Shown here piece by piece: positions 48,441 to 60,500 of a DNA stretch of 64,000 nucleotides (position 1 is its first letter; the number at the start of each line of letters is the position of its first letter). The notes beneath the pieces are model-generated. The model was not told the origin of the DNA. It worked only from the letters and a program-made list of their open reading frames with translations, and ran no database searches. Origin of the DNA: Caenorhabditis remanei (lineage: Eukaryota > Nematoda > Chromadorea > Rhabditida > Rhabditidae); assembly GCF_010183535.1 (NCBI RefSeq), contig NC_071328.1:496001-560000 (forward strand), read 5' to 3'. Made by a program: the position numbers and the translations under genes.

Positions 48441-48560
48441 GCAGGAAGGTGGTGGGTTGGGGTTTTTACCATTGCTGAAGTTGAATGCTTGTCGAAGACT
48501 GTTCACTTTTAGGATTGATTTTCAAAAAATTAGGTTGTTAAGGACGTTCAGTCAGGATAG

Positions 48561-51500
48561 GTTGACCTTGTGTCGGGATCGGAGAATCATCAAGTAGCGT
48601 TGGCTGGGCGTTCTTCGGAACGCGCCAATACTCAATTTGATTCTCTCGAAAACGATACATTCTTAGAGTTGGGTCACTATAAGTAGTTGTTGACTTTCTG
48701 TCGGTTTCGGAGAATCATTGAGAAGCGTTGGCTACGCGTTCTTCGAAGCGCGCCAATATTCAATTTGGTTCTTCCGAAAACGATACATTTTTAGAATTGG
48801 GTCACTATAAGTAGTTGTTGACGTTGTATTAGTGATCGGAGAATCATCAAGTAGCGTTGGCTGGGCGTTCTTCGGAACGCGCCAATACTCAATTTGATTC
48901 TCTCGAAAACGATACATTCTTAGAGTTGGGTCACTATAAGTAGTTGTTGACTTTCTGTCGGTTTCGGAGAATCATTGAGAAGCGTTGGCTACGCGTTCTT
49001 CGAAGCGCGCCAATATTCAATTTGGTTCTTCCGAAAACGATACATTTTTAGAGTTGGGTCACTATAAGTAGTTGTTGACTGTCTGTCGGTTTCGGAGAAT
49101 CATTGAGAAGCGTTGGCTACGCGTTCTTCGAAGCGCGCCAATATTCAATTTGGTTCTTCCGAAAACGATACATTTTTAGAGTTGGGTCACTATAAGTAGT
49201 TGTTGACGTTGTATTAGTGATCGGAGAATCATCAAGTAGCGTTGGCTGGGCGTTCTTCGGAACGCGCCAATACTCAATTTGATTCTCTCGAAAACGATAC
49301 ATTCTTAGAGTTGGGTCACTATAAGTAGTTGTTGACGTTGTATTAGTGATCGGAGAATCATCAAGTAGCGTTGGCTGGGCGTTCTTCGGAACGCGCCAAT
49401 ACTCAATTTGATTCTCTCGAAAACGATACATTCTTAGAGTTGGGTCACTATAAGTAGTTGTTGACGTTGTATTAGTGATCGGAGAATCATCAAGTAGCGT
49501 TGGCTGGGCGTTCTTCGGAACGCGCCAATACTCAATTTGATTCTCTCGAAAACGATACATTCTTAGAGTTGGGTCACTATAAATTAGTAGTTGTTGACGT
49601 TGTATTAGTGATCGGAGAATCATCAAGTAGCGTTGGCTGGGCGTTCTTCGGAACGCGCCAATACTCAATTTGATTCTCTCGAAAACGATACATTCTTAGA
49701 GTTGGGTCACTATAAGTAGTTGTTGACGTTGTATTAGTGATCGGAGAATCATCAAGTAGCGTTGGCTGGGCGTTCTTCGGAACGCGCCAATACTCAATTT
49801 GATTCTCTCGAAAACGATACATTCTTAGAGTTGGGTCACTATAAATTAGTAGTTGTTGACGTTGTATTAGTGATCGGAGAATCATCAAGTAGCGTTGGCT
49901 GGGCGTTCTTCGGAACGCGCCAATACTCAATTTGATTCTCTCGAAAACGATACATTCTTAGAGTTGGGTCACTATAAATTAGTAGTTGTTGACGTTGTAT
50001 TAGTGATCGGAGAATCATCAAGTAGCGTTGGCTGGGCGTTCTTCGGAACGCGCCAATACTCAATTTGATGCTCTCGAAAACGATACATTCTTAGAGTTGG
50101 GTCACTATAAATTAGTAGTTGTTGACGTTGTATTAGTGATCGGAGAATCATCAAGTAGCGTTGGCTGGGCGTTCTTCGGAACGCGCCAATACTCAATTTG
50201 ATTCTCTCGAAAACGATACATTCTTAGAGTTGGGTCACTTTAAATTAGTAGTTGTTGACGTTGTATTAGTGATCGGAGAATCATCAAGTAGCGTTGGCTG
50301 GGCGTTCTTCGGAACGCGCCAATACTCAATTTGATTCTCTCGAAAACGATACATTCTTAGAGTTGGGTCACTATAAATTAGTAGTTGTTGACGTTGTATT
50401 AGTGATCGGAGAATCATCAAGTAGCGTTGGCTGGGCGTTCTTCGGAACGCGCCAATACTCAATTTGATTCTCTCGAAAACGATACATTCTTAGAGTTGGG
50501 TCACTATAAATTAGTAGTTGTTGACGTTGTATTAGTGATCGGAGAATCATCAAGTAGCGTTGGCTGGGCGTTCTTCGGAACGCGCCAATACTCAATTTGA
50601 TTCTCTCGAAAACGATACATTCTTAGAGTTGGGTCACTTTAAATTAGTAGTTGTTGACGTTGTATTAGTGATCGGAGAATCATCAAGTAGCGTTGGCTGG
50701 GCGTTCTTCGGAACGCGCCAATACTCAATTTGATTCTCTCGAAAACGATACATTCTTAGAGTTGGGTCACTATAAGTAGTTGTTGACGTTGTATTAGTGA
50801 TCGGAGAATCATCAAGTAGCGTTGGCTGGGCGTTCTTCGGAACGCGCCAATACTCAATTTGATTCTCTCGAAAACGATACATTCTTAGAATTGGGTCACT
50901 ATAAGTAGTTGTTGACGTTGTATTAGTGATCGGAGAATCATCAAGTAGCGTTGGCTGGGCGTTCTTCGGAACGCGCCAATACTCAATTTGATTCTCTCGA
51001 AAACGATACATTCTTAGAGTTGGGTCACTATAAATTAGTAGTTGTTGACGTTGTATTAGTGATCGGAGAATCATCAAGTAGCGTTGGCTGGGCGTTCTTC
51101 GGAACGCGCCAATACTCAATTTGATTCTCTCGAAAACGATACATTCTTAGAATTGGGTCACTATAAGTAGTTGTTGACGTTGTATTAGTGATCGGAGAAT
51201 CATCAAGTAGCGTTGGCTGGGCGTTCTTCGGAACGCGCCAATACTCAATTTGATTCTCTCGAAAACGATACATTCTTAGAGTTGGGTCACTATAAATTAG
51301 TAGTTGTTGACGTTGTATTAGTGATCGGAGAATCATCAAGTAGCGTTGGCTGGGCGTTCTTCGGAACGCGCCAATACTCAATTTGATTCTCTCGAAAACG
51401 ATACATTCTTAGAGTTGGGTCACTATAAATTAGTAGTTGTTGACGTTGTATTAGTGATCGGAGAATCATCAAGTAGCGTTGGCTGGGCGTTCTTCGGAAC

Positions 51501-54500
51501 GCGCCAATACTCAATTTGATTCTCTCGAAAACGATACATTCTTAGAGTTGGGTCACTTTAAATTAGTAGTTGTTGACGTTGTATTAGTGATCGGAGAATC
51601 ATCAAGTAGCGTTGGCTGGGCGTTCTTCGGAACGCGCCAATACTCAATTTGATTCTCTCGAAAACGATACATTCTTAGAGTTGGGTCACTATAAGTAGTT
51701 GTTGACGTTGTATTAGTGATCGGAGAATCATCAAGTAGCGTTGGCTGGGCGTTCTTCGGAACGCGCCAATACTCAATTTGATTCTCTCGAAAACGATACA
51801 TTCTTAGAGTTGGGTCACTTTAAATTAGTAGTTGTTGACGTTGTATTAGTGATCGGAGAATCATCAAGTAGCGTTGGCTGGGCGTTCTTCGGAACGCGCC
51901 AATACTCAATTTGATTCTCTCGAAAACGATACATTCTTAGAGTTGGGTCACTATAAATTAGTAGTTGTTGACGTTGTATTAGTGATCGGAGAATCATCAA
52001 GTAGCGTTGGCTGGGCGTTCTTCGGAACGCGCCAATACTCAATTTGATTCTCTCGAAAACGATACATTCTTAGAATTGGGTCACTATAAGTAGTTGTTGA
52101 CGTTGTATTAGTGATCGGAGAATCATCAAGTAGCGTTGGCTGGGCGTTCTTCGGAACGCGCCAATACTCAATTTGATTCTCTCGAAAACGATACATTCTT
52201 AGAGTTGGGTCACTATAAATTAGTAGTTGTTGACGTTGTATTAGTGATCGGAGAATCATCAAGTAGCGTTGGCTGGGCGTTCTTCGGAACGCGCCAATAC
52301 TCAATTTGATTCTCTCGAAAACGATACATTCTTAGAATTGGGTCACTATAAGTAGTTGTTGACGTTGTATTAGTGATCGGAGAATCATCAAGTAGCGTTG
52401 GCTGGGCGTTCTTCGGAACGCGCCAATACTCAATTTGATTCTCTCGAAAACGATACATTCTTAGAGTTGGGTCACTATAAATTAGTAGTTGTTGACGTTG
52501 TATTAGTGATCGGAGAATCATCAAGTAGCGTTGGCTGGGCGTTCTTCGGAACGCGCCAATACTCAATTTGATTCTCTCGAAAACGATACATTCTTAGAGT
52601 TGGGTCACTATAAATTAGTAGTTGTTGACGTTGTATTAGTGATCGGAGAATCATCAAGTAGCGTTGGCTGGGCGTTCTTCGGAACGCGCCAATACTCAAT
52701 TTGATTCTCTCGAAAACGATACATTCTTAGAGTTGGGTCACTATAAGTAGTTGTTGACGTTGTATTAGTGATCGGAGAATCATCAAGTAGCGTTGGCTGG
52801 GCGTTCTTCGGAACGCGCCAATACTCAATTTGATTCTCTCGAAAACGATACATTCTTAGAGTTGGGTCACTTTAAATTAGTAGTTGTTGACGTTGTATTA
52901 GTGATCGGAGAATCATCAAGTAGCGTTGGCTGGGCGTTCTTCGGAACGCGCCAATACTCAATTTGATTCTCTCGAAAACGATACATTCTTAGAGTTGGGT
53001 CACTATAAATTAGTAGTTGTTGACGTTGTATTAGTGATCGGAGAATCATCAAGTAGCGTTGGCTGGGCGTTCTTCGGAACGCGCCAATACTCAATTTGAT
53101 TCTCTCGAAAACGATACATTCTTAGAATTGGGTCACTATAAGTAGTTGTTGACGTTGTATTAGTGATCGGAGAATCATCAAGTAGCGTTGGCTGGGCGTT
53201 CTTCGGAACGCGCCAATACTCAATTTGATTCTCTCGAAAACGATACATTCTTAGAGTTGGGTCACTATAAATTAGTAGTTGTTGACGTTGTATTAGTGAT
53301 CGGAGAATCATCAAGTAGCGTTGGCTGGGCGTTCTTCGGAACGCGCCAATACTCAATTTGATTCTCTCGAAAACGATACATTCTTAGAATTGGGTCACTA
53401 TAAGTAGTTGTTGACGTTGTATTAGTGATCGGAGAATCATCAAGTAGCGTTGGCTGGGCGTTCTTCGGAACGCGCCAATACTCAATTTGATTCTCTCGAA
53501 AACGATACATTCTTAGAGTTGGGTCACTATAAATTAGTAGTTGTTGACGTTGTATTAGTGATCGGAGAATCATCAAGTAGCGTTGGCTGGGCGTTCTTCG
53601 GAACGCGCCAATACTCAATTTGATTCTCTCGAAAACGATACATTCTTAGAGTTGGGTCACTATAAATTAGTAGTTGTTGACGTTGTATTAGTGATCGGAG
53701 AATCATCAAGTAGCGTTGGCTGGGCGTTCTTCGGAACGCGCCAATACTCAATTTGATTCTCTCGAAAACGATACATTCTTAGAATTGGGTCACTATAAGT
53801 AGTTGTTGACGTTGTATTAGTGATCGGAGAATCATCAAGTAGCGTTGGCTGGGCGTTCTTCGGAACGCGCCAATACTCAATTTGATTCTCTCGAAAACGA
53901 TACATTCTTAGAGTTGGGTCACTATAAATTAGTAGTTGTTGACGTTGTATTAGTGATCGGAGAATCATCAAGTAGCGTTGGCTGGGCGTTCTTCGGAACG
54001 CGCCAATACTCAATTTGATTCTCTCGAAAACGATACATTCTTAGAGTTGGGTCACTATAAATTAGTAGTTGTTGACGTTGTATTAGTGATCGGAGAATCA
54101 TCAAGTAGCGTTGGCTGGGCGTTCTTCGGAACGCGCCAATACTCAATTTGATTCTCTCGAAAACGATACATTCTTAGAGTTGGGTCACTATAAGTAGTTG
54201 TTGACGTTGTATTAGTGATCGGAGAATCATCAAGTAGCGTTGGCTGGGCGTTCTTCGGAACGCGCCAATACTCAATTTGATTCTCTCGAAAACGATACAT
54301 TCTTAGAGTTGGGTCACTATAAATTAGTAGTTGTTGACGTTGTATTAGTGATCGGAGAATCATCAAGTAGCGTTGGCTGGGCGTTCTTCGGAACGCGCCA
54401 ATACTCAATTTGATTCTCTCGAAAACGATACATTCTTAGAGTTGGGTCACTATAAATTAGTAGTTGTTGACGTTGTATTAGTGATCGGAGAATCATCAAG

Positions 54501-57500
54501 TAGCGTTGGCTGGGCGTTCTTCGGAACGCGCCAATACTCAATTTGATTCTCTCGAAAACGATACATTCTTAGAATTGGGTCACTATAAATTAGTAGTTGT
54601 TGACGTTGTATTAGTGATCGGAGAATCATCAAGTAGCGTTGGCTGGGCGTTCTTCGGAACGCGCCAATACTCAATTTGATTCTCTCGAAAACGATACATT
54701 CTTAGAATTGGGTCACTATAAGTAGTTGTTGACGTTGTATTAGTGATCGGAGAATCATCAAGTAGCGTTGGCTGGGCGTTCTTCGGAACGCGCCAATACT
54801 CAATTTGATTCTCTCGAAAACGATACATTCTTAGAATTGGGTCACTATAAATTAGTAGTTGTTGACGTTGTATTAGTGATCGGAGAATCATCAAGTAGCG
54901 TTGGCTGGGCGTTCTTCGGAACGCGCCAATACTCAATTTGATTCTCTCGAAAACGATACATTCTTAGAGTTGGGTCACTATAAATTAGTAGTTGTTGACG
55001 TTGTATTAGTGATCGGAGAATCATCAAGTAGCGTTGGCTGGGCGTTCTTCGGAACGCGCCAATACTCAATTTGATTCTCTCGAAAACGATACATTCTTAG
55101 AATTGGGTCACTATAAATTAGTAGTTGTTGACGTTGTATTAGTGATCGGAGAATCATCAAGTAGCGTTGGCTGGGCGTTCTTCGGAACGCGCCAATACTC
55201 AATTTGATTCTCTCGAAAACGATACATTCTTAGAGTTGGGTCACTATAAATTAGTAGTTGTTGACGTTGTATTAGTGATCGGAGAATCATCAAGTAGCGT
55301 TGGCTGGGCGTTCTTCGGAACGCGCCAATACTCAATTTGATTCTCTCGAAAACGATACATTCTTAGAATTGGGTCACTATAAGTAGTTGTTGACGTTGTA
55401 TTAGTGATCGGAGAATCATCAAGTAGCGTTGGCTGGGCGTTCTTCGGAACGCGCCAATACTCAATTTGATTCTCTCGAAAACGATACATTCTTAGAATTG
55501 GGTCACTATAAATTAGTAGTTGTTGACGTTGTATTAGTGATCGGAGAATCATCAAGTAGCGTTGGCTGGGCGTTCTTCGGAACGCGCCAATACTCAATTT
55601 GATTCTCTCGAAAACGATACATTCTTAGAATTGGGTCACTATAAGTAGTTGTTGACGTTGTATTAGTGATCGGAGAATCATCAAGTAGCGTTGGCTGGGC
55701 GTTCTTCGGAACGCGCCAATACTCAATTTGATTCTCTCGAAAACGATACATTCTTAGAATTGGGTCACTATAAATTAGTAGTTGTTGACGTTGTATTAGT
55801 GATCGGAGAATCATCAAGTAGCGTTGGCTGGGCGTTCTTCGGAACGCGCCAATACTCAATTTGATTCTCTCGAAAACGATACATTCTTAGAGTTGGGTCA
55901 CTATAAATTAGTAGTTGTTGACGTTGTATTAGTGATCGGAGAATCATCAAGTAGCGTTGGCTGGGCGTTCTTCGGAACGCGCCAATACTCAATTTGATGC
56001 TCTCGAAAACGATACATTCTTAGAGTTGGGTCACTATAAATTAGTAGTTGTTGACGTTGTATTAGTGATCGGAGAATCATCAAGTAGCGTTGGCTGGGCG
56101 TTCTTCGGAACGCGCCAATACTCAATTTGATTCTCTCGAAAACGATACATTCTTAGAATTGGGTCACTATAAGTAGTTGTTGACGTTGTATTAGTGATCG
56201 GAGAATCATCAAGTAGCGTTGGCTGGGCGTTCTTCGGAACGCGCCAATACTCAATTTGATTCTCTCGAAAACGATACATTCTTAGAGTTGGGTCACTATA
56301 AATTAGTAGTTGTTGACGTTGTATTAGTGATCGGAGAATCATCAAGTAGCGTTGGCTGGGCGCTCTTCGGAACGCGCCAATACTCAATTTGATTCTCTCG
56401 AAAACGATACATTCTTAGAATTGGGTCACTATAAGTAGTTGTTGACGTTGTATTAGTGATCGGAGAATCATCAAGTAGCGTTGGCTGGGCGTTCTTCGGA
56501 ACGCGCCAATACTCAATTTGATGCTCTCGAAAACGATACATTCTTAGAGTTGGGTCACTATAAATTAGTAGTTGTTGACGTTGTATTAGTGATCGGAGAA
56601 TCATCAAGTAGCGTTGGCTGGGCGTTCTTCGGAACGCGCCAATACTCAATTTGATTCTCTCGAAAACGATACATTCTTAGAATTGGGTCACTATAAGTAG
56701 TTGTTGACGTTGTATTAGTGATCGGAGAATCATCAAGTAGCGTTGGCTGGGCGTTCTTCGGAGCGCGCCAATACTCAATTTGGTTCTTCCGAAAACGATA
56801 CATTTTTAGAGTTGGGTCACTATAAGTAGTTGTTGACGTTGTATTAGTGATCGGAGAATCATCAAGTAGCGTTGGCTGGGCGTTCTTCGGAACGCGCCAA
56901 TACTCAATTTGATTCTCTCGAAAACGATACATTCTTAGAGTTGGGTCACTATAAGTAGTTGTTGACTGTCTGTCGGTTTCGGAGAATCATTGAGAAGCGT
57001 TGGCTACGCGTTCTTCGAAGCGCGCCAATATTCAATTTGGTTCTTCCGAAAACGATACATTCTTAGAGTTGGGTCACTATAAGTAGTTGTTGACTTTCTG
57101 TCGGTTTCGGAGAATCATTGAGAAGCGTTGGCTACGCGTTCTTCGAAGCGCGCCAATATTCAATTTGGTTCTTCCGAAAACGATACATTCTTAGAGTTGG
57201 GTCACTATAAGTAGTTGTTGACGTTGTATTATTGATCGGAGAATCATCAAGTAGCGTTGGCTGGGCGTTCTTCGGAACGCGCCAATACTCAATTTGATTC
57301 TCTCGAAAACGATACATTCTTAGAGTTGGGTCACTATAAATTAGTAGTTGTTGACGTTGTATTAGTGATCGGAGAATCATCAAGTAGCGTTGGCTGGGCG
57401 TTCTTCGGAACGCGCCAATACTCAATCTGATTCTCTCGAAAACGATACATTCTTAGAATTGGGTCACTATAAGTAGTTGTTGACGTTGTATTAGTGATCG

Positions 57501-60500
57501 GAGAATCATCAAGTAGCGTTGGCTGGGCGTTCTTCGGAACGCGCCAATACTCAATTTGATTCTCTCGAAAACGATACATTCTTAGAGTTGGGTCACTATA
57601 AATTAGTAGTTGTTGACGTTGTATTAGTGATCGGAGAATCATCAAGTAGCGTTGGCTGGGCGTTCTTCGGAACGCGCCAATACTCAATTTGATTCTCTCG
57701 AAAACGATACATTCTTAGAATTGGGTCACTATAAGTAGTTGTTGACGTTGTATTAGTGATCGGAGAATCATCAAGTAGCGTTGGCTGGGCGTTCTTCGGA
57801 ACGCGCCAATACTCAATTTGATTCTCTCGAAAACGATACATTCTTAGAATTGGGTCACTATAAGTAGTTGTTGACGTTGTATTAGTGATCGGAGAATCAT
57901 CAAGTAGCGTTGGCTGGGCGTTCTTCGGAGCGCGCCAATACTCAATTTGATTCTCTCGAAAACGATACATTCTTAGAGTTGGGTCACTATAAATTAGTAG
58001 TTGTTGACGTTGTATTAGTGATCGGAGAATCATCAAGTAGCGTTGGCTGGGCGTTCTTCGGAACGCGCCAATACTCAATTTGATTCTCTCGAAAACGATA
58101 CATTCTTAGAATTGGGTCACTATAAGTAGTTGTTGACGTTGTATTATTGATCGGAGAATCATCAAGTAGCGTTGGCTGGGCGTTCTTCGGGACGCGCCAA
58201 TACTCAATTTGATTCTCTCGAAAACGATACATTCTTAGAGTTGGGTCACTATAAATTAGTAGTTGTTGACGTTGTATTAGTGATCGGAGAATCATCAAGT
58301 AGCGTTGGCTGGGCGTTCTTCGGAACGCGCCAATACTCAATTTGATTCTCTCGAAAACGATACATTCTTAGAGTTGGGTCACTATAAATTAGTAGTTGTT
58401 GACGTTGTATTAGTGATCGGAGAATCATCAAGTAGCGTTGGCTGGGCGTTCTTCGGAGCGCGCCAATACTCAATTTGATTCTCTCGAAAACGATACATTC
58501 TTAGAGTTGGGTCACTATAAATTAGTAGTTGTTGACGTTGTATTAGTGATCGGAGAATCATCAAGTAGCGTTGGCTGGGCGTTCTTCGGAACGCGCCAAT
58601 ACTCAATTTGATTCTCTCGAAAACGATACATTCTTAGAATTGGGTCACTATAAGTAGTTGTTGACGTTGTATTAGTGATCGGAGAATCATCAAGTAGCGT
58701 TGGCTGGGCGTTCTTCGGAGCGCGCCAATACTCAATTTGATTCTCTCGAAAACGATACATTCTTAGAGTTGGGTCACTATAAATTAGTAGTTGTTGACGT
58801 TGTATTAGTGATCGGAGAATCATCAAGTAGCGTTGGCTGGGCGTTCTTCGGAACGCGCCAATACTCAATTTGATTCTCTCGAAAACGATACATTCTTAGA
58901 ATTGGGTCACTATAAGTAGTTGTTGACGTTGTATTAGTGATCGGAGAATCATCAAGTAGCGTTGGCTGGGCGTTCTTCGGAGCGCGCCAATACTCAATTT
59001 GATTCTCTCGAAAACGATACATTCTTAGAGTTGGGTCACTATAAATTAGTAGTTGTTGACGTTGTATTAGTGATCGGAGAATCATCAAGTAGCGTTGGCT
59101 GGGCGTTCTTCGGAACGCGCCAATACTCAATTTGATTCTCTCGAAAACGATACATTCTTAGAATTGGGTCACTATAAGTAGTTGTTGACGTTGTATTAGT
59201 GATCGGAGAATCATCAAGTAGCGTTGGCTGGGCGTTCTTCGGAGCGCGCCAATACTCAATTTGATTCTCTCGAAAACGATACATTCTTAGAGTTGGGTCA
59301 CTATAAGTAGTTGTTGACGTTGTATTAGTGATCGGAGAATCATCAAGTAGCGTTGGCTGGGCGTTCTTCGGAACGCGCCAATACTCAATTTGATTCTCTC
59401 GAAAACGATACATTCTTAGAATTGGGTCACTATAAGTAGTTGTTGACGTTGTATTAGTGATCGGAGAATCATCAAGTAGCGTTGGCTGGGCGTTCTTCGG
59501 AGCGCGCCAATACTCAATTTGATTCTCTCGAAAACGATACATTCTTAGAGTTGGGTCACTATAAGTAGTTGTTGACGTTGTATTAGTGATCGGAGAATCA
59601 TCAAGTAGCGTTGGCTGGGCGTTCTTCGGAGCGCGCCAATACTCAATTTGATTCTCTCGAAAACGATACATTCTTAGAGTTGGGTCACTATAAATTAGTA
59701 GTTGTTGACGTTGTATTAGTGATCGGAGAATCATCAAGTAGCGTTGGCTGGGCGTTCTTCGGAGCGCGCCAATACTCAATTTGATTCTCTCGAAAACGAT
59801 ACATTCTTAGAGTTGGGTCACTATAAGTAGTTGTTGACGTTGTATTAGTGATCGGAGAATCATCAAGTAGCGTTGGCTGGGCGTTCTTCGGAACGCGCCA
59901 ATACTCAATTTGATTCTCTCGAAAACGATACATTCTTAGAATTGGGTCACTATAAGTAGTTGTTGACGTTGTATTAGTGATCGGAGAATCATCAAGTAGC
60001 GTTGGCTGGGCGTTCTTCGGAGCGCGCCAATACTCAATTTGATTCTCTCGAAAACGATACATTCTTAGAGTTGGGTCACTATAAGTAGTTGTTGACGTTG
60101 TATTAGTGATCGGAGAATCATCAAGTAGCGTTGGCTGGGCGTTCTTCGGAACGCGCCAATACTCAATTTGATTCTCTCGAAAACGATACATTCTTAGAGT
60201 TGGGTCACTATAAATTAGTAGTTGTTGACGTTGTATTAGTGATCGGAGAATCATCAAGTAGCGTTGGCTGGGCGTTCTTCGGAGCGCGCCAATACTCAAT
60301 TTGATTCTCTCGAAAACGATACATTCTTAGAGTTGGGTCACTATAAATTAGTAGTTGTTGACGTTGTATTAGTGATCGGAGAATCATCAAGTAGCGTTGG
60401 CTGGGCGTTCTTCGGAACGCGCCAATACTCAATTTGATTCTCTCGAAAACGATACATTCTTAGAATTGGGTCACTATAAGTAGTTGTTGACGTTGTATTA

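Larger units (their letters stand above)
47744..48468 (+). repeat. Tandem duplication of intron plus exon (period about 393 bp)
   Basis: 47744-48072 and 48137-48468 align over their whole length, from 'cagcagatggcggc' through 'gactcatctattgcc' / 'gactcatctagtttc' to 'ggttgggg'/'gttgggg' plus 'tttttac' / 'ttttta'. They differ by scattered substitutions and small indels, such as an extra 'agtctcc' in copy 2. Confidence 0.85.
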
